Source of the DNA: Streptomyces sp. APSN-46.1
Lineage (GTDB): Bacteria; Actinomycetota; Actinomycetes; Streptomycetales; Streptomycetaceae
DNA length: 64,000 nt
Reading direction: 5' to 3'
NCBI RefSeq assembly: GCF_022815725.1
Contig: NZ_JALGRF010000001.1
Coordinates: 992,001-1,056,000, forward strand
Shown: in pieces, positions 18,422 through 26,127 of the stretch
How positions within the stretch are numbered: position 1 is the first letter of the stretch
Layout of the letters: each line of letters opens with the position of its first letter
Notes under the pieces: generated by a model
The model's database searches: none
What the model was told of the DNA's origin: nothing
What the model saw: only the letters and a program-made list of their open reading frames with translations
Position numbers and translations under genes: made by a program

Positions 18422-20470
18422 CTACCACGGCCCCTGGCGGAGGACGTGGTCCTCTCCGGCGACGCGATCGACCTGCTGCGTCACCGGAAGAAGTCCTGAC
18501 GCCGATGGCCGGAGCACCGCCACGCCGTAGCGGCCGAGGGTCACCCGGTCGGTGACGGCCGTCCCCGTCAGGAGGTCGTGGTGGGTGCCGGGCACCTCGA
18601 CGGTCACCGGCTCGCGGCCGTGGTTGAGCACGAACAGCGCCTCGCCCCGGTGGACGGCCTCGACCTGCTCGGGGAGGCCGTCGAGCACCGGCCGGACGCC
18701 CGCGCCGGAGGCGATCCCGGCCAGCAGGTCGCGCAGCGCCTCCGGCTCCGGGAGCGTGGAGACGTACCAGGCCCGGCCCTTGCGCAGGACGGCGGGCAGT
18801 CCGTCGAGTTCACCGCCTTTGTACGGCACGGTCTCCTCGGCGGTGCCGTCGGCCTCCAGTTCCTCGGACCACAGGGTTCCCCGGAAGCCCTCGCAGGTGA
18901 CGGTCTCCCCCGCGTCCAGCGGCCACCACTCGTGCAGGGTGCGGATGCCGAACAGCTCGCGCAGCCGGGGATCCATGCCGCCGGCGCGGACCCGGTCGTC
19001 CTCGTCGGCGACGCCGGTCTGGAAGCCGCAGACGAGGGTGCCGCCCCGGCGGACATGGGCGAGGAGGTTGTCGATCGCCGCGTCGGTGAGCGCGTACAGC
19101 TGCGGCACGATGACCACGGAGTACGGAGTCAGGTCGTGCTCGGGGTGGGCGAAGTCGGTGGTGAGGTGCGCCTGCCAGAGGGCCCGGTGCCAGGCGCGCA
19201 GGACGTCCGGGTAGTCCACCTGGGTGGACGGGCGGCCGTCCTGGGCGCCGGCCCACCAGGCGTGCCAGTCGTGCAGGACCGCGATGTCCGCGGTGATGTT
19301 CCGGCCGGTCATCTCGGCGGCGATCCGCTCCAGCTCCGCGCCGAGCCGCTTGACCTCCTGGTACGTCCGGCCCTCCTCGCCGGCATGGCTGACCATGCCG
19401 GAGTGGAATTTCTCCGCGCCCTGACGGGACTGCCGCCACTGGAAGTAGCAGACGGCGTCGGCGCCCCGGGCCACGGCCTGGAGGGACCAGAGCCGGCCCA
19501 GGCCCCGGGGCTTGGGGTGGTTCACGCCCCGCCAGTTGACGGGCCCGGCGGCCTGCTCCATGAGCATCCACGGCCCGCGCGCCTGGGAGCGGGTCATGTC
19601 CTGGACGAGGGCGCCGCTCTGGGCGCCCAGCGGGTCGCGCGGATCCGGGTAGATGTCGACGGAGACGACGTCCTCCTCCTCGGCCCAGCGCCAGGCGTCC
19701 TGGCCGATCCACAGCGGCATGAAGTTGCTGGTGACCGGCAGGTGCGGGGTGTGGCGGCGGACGATGTCCCGCTCGGCGAGGTAGCACTCCAGGAGCATGT
19801 CGGAGGTGAAGCGCCGGAAGTCCAGCACCTGGGTGGGGTTGCGCATGCAGTGGGGCAGGCGGGGCGGCAGGATGCCGTCCCAGGTGTCGTAGCCCTGGCT
19901 CCAGAAGGCGGTGCCCCAGGCCTCGTTGAGGGCGTCGAGGGTGCCGTACTTCTCGCGCAGCCAGCGGCGGAAGGCGGCCGCGGCCTCGTCGCCGTAGTCG
20001 AAGGTGCAGTACTCGTTGTTGATGTGCCACATCGTCAGGGCCGGGTGGCCGCCGTAGCGGGCGGCGAGGTCCTCGGTGATGGCGGCGGCGAAGCGCCGGT
20101 AGGTGGCGCTGGAGTGCGAGAAGTGCTGCCGGCCGCCCCACCACTCGGTGCGGCCGTCCTCGGTGACGGGCAGGGTGTCCGGGTGCAGCCGGCCCATCCA
20201 GGGCGGGGGCGAGGAGGTCGGGGTGGCGAGGACGACGCCGACGCCGTTCTCGTGCATCAGGTCCATCAGCGTGTCCAGCCGGCCGAACTCCCGGGCGCCG
20301 GGCTCGGGTTCCAGCGTCGACCAGGAGAAGACACCCAGGGTGACCGAGTTGACCCCGGCCGCCTTCATCAGCCGGACGTCCTCCTGCCAGGTCTCCTCGG
20401 GCCACTGCTCCGGGTTGTAGTCGCCGCCGAAGAGCAGACGGCCGCGTGTCGCGTCACTCAGGCCGGGCAT
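18422..20470 (-). CDS. GH42 beta-galactosidase, operon copy
   Basis: The 682-residue GH42 protein begins LLFGGDYNPEQW and has acid/base Glu153 (HINNEYC) and nucleophile Glu305 (LMEQAAG), followed by the trimerisation and C-terminal beta domains. It lacks a signal peptide, so it acts inside the cell. Its ATG overlaps the stop of the GH74-like gene in a TGATG arrangement, showing translational coupling. A start further upstream in the frame has no homology. In an oligosaccharide importer operon, it most likely removes galactose from imported side chains such as those of xyloglucan. The last about 25 residues after VAVLRPSA are a non-conserved tail. It differs strongly from the GH42 at 9190, so the two are not a recent duplication. 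Confidence 0.92.
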   Translation of the reverse strand: MPGLSDATRGRLLFGGDYNPEQWPEETWQEDVRLMKAAGVNSVTLGVFSWSTLEPEPGAREFGRLDTLMDLMHENGVGVVLATPTSSPPPWMGRLHPDTLPVTEDGRTEWWGGRQHFSHSSATYRRFAAAITEDLAARYGGHPALTMWHINNEYCTFDYGDEAAAAFRRWLREKYGTLDALNEAWGTAFWSQGYDTWDGILPPRLPHCMRNPTQVLDFRRFTSDMLLECYLAERDIVRRHTPHLPVTSNFMPLWIGQDAWRWAEEEDVVSVDIYPDPRDPLGAQSGALVQDMTRSQARGPWMLMEQAAGPVNWRGVNHPKPRGLGRLWSLQAVARGADAVCYFQWRQSRQGAEKFHSGMVSHAGEEGRTYQEVKRLGAELERIAAEMTGRNITADIAVLHDWHAWWAGAQDGRPSTQVDYPDVLRAWHRALWQAHLTTDFAHPEHDLTPYSVVIVPQLYALTDAAIDNLLAHVRRGGTLVCGFQTGVADEDDRVRAGGMDPRLRELFGIRTLHEWWPLDAGETVTCEGFRGTLWSEELEADGTAEETVPYKGGELDGLPAVLRKGRAWYVSTLPEPEALRDLLAGIASGAGVRPVLDGLPEQVEAVHRGEALFVLNHGREPVTVEVPGTHHDLLTGTAVTDRVTLGRYGVAVLRPSASGLLPVTQQVDRVAGEDHVLRQGPW

Positions 20471-21705
20471 CAGACGAGCTCCCCGTACTGCACGCCGCGC
20501 CCGTTGGTGGCGAGGTAGACCCGGCCGTGGACGCGCGGATCGCCGGTGATGGCCGCGCCGGTCCATCCCCACCGGTGCTGGTCGTCGTTGATCCGCGTCC
20601 AGGTCCTGGCCTCGTCGTCGGAGCGGTAGACGGCGTTGAAGTCCTCGATCCCGCCGGCCATGTAGATCGCCGGGTACGAGGCGCCCTTGGCGGCCTTGCC
20701 GAAGCCCAGGGTGTGCGAGGCCCGGCAGCTGCCGACCTTGGTGAAGCCGGCGCCGTCGCTCGTCGCCCCGCCGGGCTTCACCGGAGTGACTTCGGTCCAC
20801 TTGGCGTCGGCGGTGCCCAGTTGGTGCACGCTGCCGTCCGATTGGCCGTTGGGGCCAGGGGAGTTCGCGTACGTCACGTACAGCTCGCGGGTGTGGCGGT
20901 CGTACGCGGCGCGGATCGGCACCTTCGCGGCGGCGCCGGTGGGCTGCCCGGGGACGGGCTCCCAGGTCTTTCCGTCGGACGTGCGGTACAGGTTGGGGTG
21001 GTCGGCGGTGCCGTCGGAGTCGCCCCAGCCGGCGTAGACGCTGTGGCCCGCGGCGACGAGGAGGGTGATGCCCTGGCCGGTGGCGCTCGGGGTGGCCGGG
21101 AAGCTCACGGCCTTCCAGGTCGCGCCCCGGTCGGTCGACTTGAGCAGCCCGTCGTGCCGGGTGCCGAGCCACAGGGTGTCGCCGCTGCGTGGGTCGACCA
21201 GCAGCCGTTCACCACATCCACGCCCGTCCTCGTTGGTGCCGAACCGCACGGTGAGGTCGGTACGCTTCCAAGTGGCCCCCCGGTCCTCGGAGCGCAGCAC
21301 GGCCCCGTTGCCGGCCCAGGACTGGGTGTAGGTGCCGAGGGTGAGATAGACACGGCCCGGGTGGGCGGGGTCGACGGCCATGGCCTCGACGCCGAGGAGG
21401 TTCCAGTCGTCCCAGCCGAGGTGGTCGGTCAGCGGGATCCAGCGGTCGGTCCGGTCGTCCCAGCGGTAGGCGCCCCCGATGTCGGTCCGGGCGTAGGCGA
21501 GCCCCCGCACCGACGGGTGGAACAGCACGCCGGTGATGAACCCGGTGCCGCCCATGACGGCATTGCGCCACCGGTAGCCGCTCTTCGCGACGGCAGCGGG
21601 AGCGGGAGCGGCGGCCTGAGCCTGCCCCGAAATCGTCGGCAGGGAGACGAGCGCGGCAGCGGAACCGGCAAGAATGGAGCGTCGGCTGAGGTGAAACGTG
21701 CTCAT
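20470..21705 (-). CDS. GH74-like xyloglucanase with large internal in-frame deletion
   Basis: The protein has 411 residues, whereas GH74 catalytic regions are about 700. A Tat signal (LSRRSIL) is followed by the first propeller start with the first catalytic Asp (Asp75 in YARTDIGGAYRW). It continues collinearly with the GH74 at the right end of the window up to WTEVTPVKPGG (about residue 312). It then jumps to GFTKVGSCRASHTLGFGKA and the conserved C-terminus DPRVHGRVYLATNGRGVQYG. About 305-310 residues present in the other GH74 are missing, including the GDVGGF segment with the second catalytic Asp. The frame is preserved, so a stable protein could be made, but xyloglucanase activity is unlikely. 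A GAGGT site precedes the ATG, and the gene is coupled to GH42. Confidence 0.82.
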   Translation of the reverse strand: MSTFHLSRRSILAGSAAALVSLPTISGQAQAAAPAPAAVAKSGYRWRNAVMGGTGFITGVLFHPSVRGLAYARTDIGGAYRWDDRTDRWIPLTDHLGWDDWNLLGVEAMAVDPAHPGRVYLTLGTYTQSWAGNGAVLRSEDRGATWKRTDLTVRFGTNEDGRGCGERLLVDPRSGDTLWLGTRHDGLLKSTDRGATWKAVSFPATPSATGQGITLLVAAGHSVYAGWGDSDGTADHPNLYRTSDGKTWEPVPGQPTGAAAKVPIRAAYDRHTRELYVTYANSPGPNGQSDGSVHQLGTADAKWTEVTPVKPGGATSDGAGFTKVGSCRASHTLGFGKAAKGASYPAIYMAGGIEDFNAVYRSDDEARTWTRINDDQHRWGWTGAAITGDPRVHGRVYLATNGRGVQYGELV

Positions 21706-21757
21706 GACATACCTCGGTCGCTACGAAGGGGGAAGTCGAGCTGGGATCCATAGGGCT

Positions 21758-22684
21758 TCAGCCCTTGATGGCGCCGGTGAGCATGCCCTTCTTGAAGTGC
21801 TGCTGGACGAAGGGGGAGGCGATCGCGACGGGGATCAGCGCGAGGACCAAGACGGCCATCTGCAGCCCCAGGGCGGAGAGTTGGCCGGTGCGGACCGCCT
21901 GCTGGAGGCCGGTCGGCGCCTCGGTGTTCTTCTGGACCAGTTGGATGAGCACGTTCTGCAGCGGCATCATCTCCTGGTCGGTGAGGTAGAGGGAGGCGTT
22001 GAACCAGGCACTCCAGTAGCCGACCGCGTAGAACAGCGAGATGACGGCCAGCACCGCGCGCGACAGCGGCATGATGATGGTCAGCAGGATGCGCAGGTCG
22101 CCGGCCCCGTCAATGCGGGCGGACTCGGTGAGTTCGGGTGAGATCCCCATGAAGAAGGCCCGCAGGACGAGGATGTTGAAGATGCTGACCGCGCTCGGCA
22201 GGATCAGCGACAGGTAGCTGTCGGTGAGGCCCAGCGACTGCACCAGAAGGTACGTCGGAATGAGCCCGGCCCCGAAGAACATGGTGGCCATCATGGTCAT
22301 CAGGAAGTACCGGTGCCCCAGACTCCCCGGCCTGGACAGCCCGTAGGCCGCGAGCACCGAAACCGTCATGGAGAACAGGGTGCCGAAGAGCGTGACACCG
22401 ACCGAGACCATGATCGCCCGGCTGACCTGGCCGCCGCTGAGCAGCTCGGTGTAGTTGACGAAGGTGATGCCCTGGGGAATCACGACGAGGCCGCCGACCC
22501 GGTCGATCACGGGTTTGGGAGAGAGGCTGGTGACGATCACGATCCACAGCGGAGCGAGCACCCCCAGGCAGCAGAGCAGGAGGAAGCCGCTCTTGGCGGT
22601 GAGTCCTGCCTTGCTCGGCGGCTCCTCCCACGTGGGGCGGGCGGGAGCCTTGAGGCTGCGGATGAGCTGCGTGTTGAGGCTCAC
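21758..22684 (-). CDS. Oligosaccharide ABC transporter permease (LplC/YtcP-like)
   Basis: The 308-residue inner-membrane protein belongs to the carbohydrate-uptake-1 permeases. It has six hydrophobic segments, starting at FLLLCCLGVLAPLWIVIV, and the EAA-type loop ESARIDGAGDLRILLTIIMPLS that docks the ATPase. The C-terminus VQQHFKKGMLTGAIKG is the hallmark ending of this family. Its GTG overlaps the stop of the upstream permease (GTGA), showing translational coupling. No ATPase gene is present in the operon, so the shared actinomycete ATPase MsiK is the probable partner. Together with the next two genes upstream it should import an oligosaccharide produced by GH5/GH12/GH74. Confidence 0.92.
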   Translation of the reverse strand: MSLNTQLIRSLKAPARPTWEEPPSKAGLTAKSGFLLLCCLGVLAPLWIVIVTSLSPKPVIDRVGGLVVIPQGITFVNYTELLSGGQVSRAIMVSVGVTLFGTLFSMTVSVLAAYGLSRPGSLGHRYFLMTMMATMFFGAGLIPTYLLVQSLGLTDSYLSLILPSAVSIFNILVLRAFFMGISPELTESARIDGAGDLRILLTIIMPLSRAVLAVISLFYAVGYWSAWFNASLYLTDQEMMPLQNVLIQLVQKNTEAPTGLQQAVRTGQLSALGLQMAVLVLALIPVAIASPFVQQHFKKGMLTGAIKG

Positions 22685-23733
22685 TTCTTGTACACCCCCT
22701 GCTCGCCGAGCAGGTGCGCGAACTTGTTCGCGCCCAGGACGAGGCAGACTCCGATGGCGCCCTTGACGAGGCCGACCGCGGCCGCGTAGCTGAAGTCGCC
22801 GTTCTGGATGCCCATGTTCCATACGTACGTATCGAGGACCTCGCTGGCCCCCGCGCCGACCGCGTCCCGCTGGAGCAGGAACTGCTCGAACCCGACGCTC
22901 AGCGCGTCGCCCACCCTGAGCACCAGCAGCAGCGCGATCACCGGGCGCAGCGCGGGCAGCGTCACATGCCACATGCGCCGCCAGCGCCCCGCGCCGTCCA
23001 TGGCTGCCGCCTCGTACAGGTCGGTGCTGACGGCGGACAGGGCGGCGAGGAAGACGATGATCCCCCAGCCGGCGTCCTTCCACACGGCCTGCGCGGTGAC
23101 CAGGTACTTGAAGAGGTCCGCGTCGGTCATCAGGTCGAAGCCGCTCCACCCGTGGTCCTGGAGGGTCTGGGCGATGATGCCCGCGCCGCCGAAGATCTGC
23201 TGGAACACGGTGACCACGAGGACCCACGAGAAGAAGTGCGGCAGATACATGATCGCCTGCGCCACGGCCCGGGCCCGGGGCCGGATCACGCTGTTGATGA
23301 GCAGGGCGAGAGCGATGGGGACCGGGAAGAACAGCACCAGTTGGAGCGCGAACAGGACGAGGGTGTTCTTCGTGGCGCTCCAGAACAGCGGGTCGTCGAC
23401 CATTCGCGAGAACTGCTCGACGCCGACCCAGGGGCTGTGGAAGATCGCCGTGATGCCGTTGCTTGAGACGTACGGATCGTAGTCCTGGAAGGCGACGATG
23501 TTGCCGAGCAGCGGGACGTAGTTGAAGAGCAGGAGCAGGACGATGACGGGCAAGGTCATCAGGATGAGCGCGCGGTCGCGGCGCAGCCGGATCCCGAACG
23601 GAACCTTGCCGGCCTTGCTCGTCCCGCGCGGCGCCCGCACCTTCGCCCCCGCGGTGGCGACCGCGACCGTCGGCTCCTCGACGGCCGCGGGGGGACGAGT
23701 CCCGTCGCGCCTGCTCCCGGCCGTGAGAGACAT
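22681..23733 (-). CDS. Oligosaccharide ABC transporter permease (LplB-like)
   Basis: This 350-residue inner-membrane protein has a polar N-terminal extension of about 50 residues, then six membrane segments beginning ALILMTLPVIVLLLLFNYVP. The EAA loop is AAAMDGAGRWRRMWHVTLPALRP. It is the partner permease for the gene at 21758 and is of the LplB/YtcQ-associated type that usually carries larger, often decorated oligosaccharides. Its ATG overlaps the stop of the binding protein gene (TGATG), so the three transporter genes are tightly coupled. Expression should follow the operator at 25525. Confidence 0.92.
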   Translation of the reverse strand: MSLTAGSRRDGTRPPAAVEEPTVAVATAGAKVRAPRGTSKAGKVPFGIRLRRDRALILMTLPVIVLLLLFNYVPLLGNIVAFQDYDPYVSSNGITAIFHSPWVGVEQFSRMVDDPLFWSATKNTLVLFALQLVLFFPVPIALALLINSVIRPRARAVAQAIMYLPHFFSWVLVVTVFQQIFGGAGIIAQTLQDHGWSGFDLMTDADLFKYLVTAQAVWKDAGWGIIVFLAALSAVSTDLYEAAAMDGAGRWRRMWHVTLPALRPVIALLLVLRVGDALSVGFEQFLLQRDAVGAGASEVLDTYVWNMGIQNGDFSYAAAVGLVKGAIGVCLVLGANKFAHLLGEQGVYKK

Positions 23734-25409
23734 CAGTTGCCGCTGCCGTTCTTGTCGATGAGCTCCTTGTACCAGTCGCGCAGCTTGTCGCCGCCGGAGG
23801 ACCTCCAGGTGGAGATGGCGGCCTGCACGTCGGACAGCTTCCTGTTGCCCCGCACGTAGTCGATCTCCAGCTGCTCGAACTGGCTGGCGAGGTTGGCGTA
23901 CTGGGTGGGCTCGACGACGGTCATGCCGTACGTGGACGTCTTCTTCATGAAGGCCCCCATCCGCTGCTGCCACTCGACCTGCTTGCGGGCGACGTCGGGG
24001 AAGTCGGGGTGGGCGTAGTAGGGAGCCGGGGTCGCCAGCATCGACCAGGCGTTGATCACCTCGGAATTGCCCTGGTCGTTCTTGACCGGGACGCCGTCCT
24101 TGACGGTGTAGTGGGTACCCTCCACGCCGTAGTCGACGAGCATCCGCTCCTTGGTGCCGTAGGGCGCGGCCGAGAAGTTGGCGGCGGCCAGCGCGTTCTC
24201 CACGGCCTCCTTCGAGGCGCCCTTGCTGATCAGCGACCAGATGGTGGCGGGTTGGGACGACCACAGCGCGGGGTTGCCGCCGTCGGCGCCGAAGTAGTCC
24301 ATGCCCTCGATCTGGAAGTCCGGGTTGGACTGGGCCTGTTCGGCGGTCTTGACGTACCAGGCGGACATGTCACCGTTGAAGACCAGGATCTGTCCGGAGG
24401 TGAACCGCTGGCCCGCGTCGCCTGAGCGCGCCTTGTCGTCGGGATGGACCACGCCGGCGTCGAACACCTTGCGGCTCCACTCCAGGGCCTCGAGGTACTC
24501 GGGCTGCTCGATGCGGTAGGTCAGCTTGCCGTCGTCCCCGATGTTCCAGCCGAGCGTCCCGGAGGGGCGGACGCCGAAGAGGCCGGCCGAGATCCAGCTC
24601 ATGTCACCGCATGCGTACACGTTGGCCTTGGCGCTGGTGGCGTCCTTGGCCCAACTGAGGAACTCATCGGCCGACTTGGGGACGGAGTATCCCTTCTTGT
24701 CGAAGAGGTCCTTGCGGTAGTAGGGCACGATGAAGTTCGCGGCAGCGGCGGACATCGGGATGCCGCGCAGCGCGCCGCCGAAGATGCCCATGCGCCAGGC
24801 GTCGGACGGAATCGCGGCGAGGTTCGGGTACTTCTTGACCTTGTCGCCCGCCAGGTAGGGGCCGAGGTCCATGAACTTCGCGGTGACCGCGTTCGCGATC
24901 TTGCCGACCAGATGCCAGTTGGCCACGACCACCATGTCGGGTACGGAGCTGGAGGCGAGGACGGCGCCGAGCTTGTCGCCGTAGGTGATGCCGTCCTGGT
25001 TCTGCCAGGTGACCTTGGTGCCCGCCGCCGCGTCGACCGCCTCGTAGTACGCGCACCCGGCCTTCGGCGGGGTGCCCCAGAGCGGGGACATGATCTTGAA
25101 GGGGGCTCCGGTGCCGAGCTTGTCCGGGACCGAGGTGGCGAGGGCCGCGAGGTCGACCTTGGCGGTGTAGCCCGCCGACGAACCGTTCTTCGACGGAAGG
25201 TCCGGCTTGGCGAGCGTGCTGGCGACGTATGTCGGGAGCAGCTTGTCGGCGGCCTTGCCCGACGTGGTGCCCTCTCGCGACCCGCCGCTGCCCGAACCGC
25301 CGCAGGCGGTGAGCAGCGGCATTCCCCCGGCCACCGCTGCGGTGGCGACCGCCGTGGAGGCGAGAAAGCTTCTCCGGCTCGGTCCGGAGGAGGCGGCATT
25401 CGGTGTCAT
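23733..25409 (-). CDS. Oligosaccharide-binding lipoprotein (LplA-type)
   Basis: The 558-residue solute-binding protein begins with a twin-arginine motif (SRRSFLAS) and a lipobox LLTACGG with the acylated Cys at about residue 36, so it is a Tat-exported lipoprotein. The body has the large two-lobe fold of the LplA/YtcQ group, which is longer than maltose-type binding proteins and suits large ligands. It is the first gene of the operon. The TCGAAGCGCTTCGA operator is centred about 122 bp upstream of the start. The ligand cannot be read directly. The downstream GH74-like, GH42 and GH12 genes make galactosylated xyloglucan oligosaccharides the most natural inference. Confidence 0.9.
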   Translation of the reverse strand: MTPNAASSGPSRRSFLASTAVATAAVAGGMPLLTACGGSGSGGSREGTTSGKAADKLLPTYVASTLAKPDLPSKNGSSAGYTAKVDLAALATSVPDKLGTGAPFKIMSPLWGTPPKAGCAYYEAVDAAAGTKVTWQNQDGITYGDKLGAVLASSSVPDMVVVANWHLVGKIANAVTAKFMDLGPYLAGDKVKKYPNLAAIPSDAWRMGIFGGALRGIPMSAAAANFIVPYYRKDLFDKKGYSVPKSADEFLSWAKDATSAKANVYACGDMSWISAGLFGVRPSGTLGWNIGDDGKLTYRIEQPEYLEALEWSRKVFDAGVVHPDDKARSGDAGQRFTSGQILVFNGDMSAWYVKTAEQAQSNPDFQIEGMDYFGADGGNPALWSSQPATIWSLISKGASKEAVENALAAANFSAAPYGTKERMLVDYGVEGTHYTVKDGVPVKNDQGNSEVINAWSMLATPAPYYAHPDFPDVARKQVEWQQRMGAFMKKTSTYGMTVVEPTQYANLASQFEQLEIDYVRGNRKLSDVQAAISTWRSSGGDKLRDWYKELIDKNGSGN

Positions 25410-25524
25410 TGCGTCAACCCTTCATGGCGCACCTGAACACCCGGCGGGGGGCCGTCGGCTGCGGTGTCGTGACTGGAACTGACGGAGCAGAAGCGGACAT
25501 CCAACCACTGCGACGCGATGACAG

Positions 25525-25538
25525 TCGAAGCGCTTCGA
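25525..25538. promoter_or_regulatory. LacI-type operator of the ABC/GH operon
   Basis: TCGAAGCGCTTCGA is a perfect 14-bp palindrome, identical to the core of the site before the LacI-family gene. It lies 116 bp upstream of the binding-protein start on the reverse strand. Confidence 0.83.
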
Positions 25539-25695
25539 TGTTGCAGTGAGGTTAAGTGAACACCCATAGGCGCACAAGGGTCGCTTCCAAGATTCACCGG
25601 AGGCCTGGAGGGGAAACTCTCCGTATGTCCTGCTTGATGTAAGGGTGCTGAAAGGGCATTGATCTCTTGACACCCGCCCTGGTGTCTGCTGAGCA

Positions 25696-25709
25696 TCGAA
25701 GCGCTTCGA
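25696..25709. promoter_or_regulatory. LacI-type operator in front of the GH3 remnant
   Basis: This is a second perfect TCGAAGCGCTTCGA. It now precedes a gene that has lost nearly all of its coding sequence, so it is either a relic or an auxiliary site for the divergent ABC operon. Confidence 0.78.
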
Positions 25710-25743
25710 AAGCATTCGCCGCTCCCTCTCAAGGGGATCCCAC

Positions 25744-26063
25744 GTGTCCGCACACTCGCCGCACACACCACCACCTTTCCGCGATCCGCAACTGCCTTTC
25801 GCGAAGCGCATCGACGACCTCTGTCGCGGCTCGCCCTCGATGAGAAGATCGGATTCCTGCACCAGTTCGCGCCCGCCGTGGAGCGGCTCGGCGTCGCCGC
25901 GTTCCGCACCGGCCAAGAGGCCCTGCACGCCTTCCCCGGGTACGGCCGGGCCCCACGACTACGCCACGGTGAGCGCCCCGTCACCGCGGCTGCCGGTGCG
26001 CACGACGTCCGTCTCGGACTGCGCGGCCCGGTGCGGCTCGCGCGCGTCGCCTGCTCCGTCTGA
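25744..26063 (+). pseudogene. GH3 beta-glucosidase remnant with both ends kept and the middle deleted
   Basis: From the GTG at 25744 the text reads PPPFRDPQLPFAKRIDDL. After a frameshift near 25823 it continues DEKIGFLHQFAPAVERLGV and FRTGQEALHAFPG. This parallels the first 65 residues of the intact GH3 at 49713-52730 (PPPFRNPVLPLRKRVDDL, FRTGSEALHG). It then jumps to AHDVRLGLRGPVRLARVACSV and a stop at 26063, which parallels that protein's last residues (VHDLRLTLHGGFRLAAFGF). About 900 central residues, including the catalytic Asp, are gone. The upstream operator survives. It is a clear paralogue or homologue of the other GH3 and cannot be functional. Confidence 0.85.
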
Positions 26064-26090
26064 GGTCCGCATCGATGAGAGCACGTGAGA

Positions 26091-26121
26091 CGGGGTGGCG
26101 TGGCTTGTGCCCGCCACCCCG
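26091..26121. terminator. Bidirectional stem-loop between GH3 remnant and GH29
   Basis: CGGGGTGGCG (26091-26100) pairs with CGCCACCCCG (26112-26121) around an 11-nt loop. It lies between two converging reading frames and starts 28 nt after the GH3 remnant's stop. Confidence 0.65.
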
Positions 26122-26127
26122 GGACGC

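Larger units (their letters stand above)
25410..25743. other. Divergent regulatory spacer between ABC operon and GH3 remnant
   Basis: This 334-base spacer contains two perfect TCGAAGCGCTTCGA operators, at 25525 and 25696, whose centres are 171 bp apart. One serves the leftward ABC operon. The other stands before the dead rightward GH3 gene and ends 34 nt before its GTG. I see no other gene in it. Confidence 0.6.
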
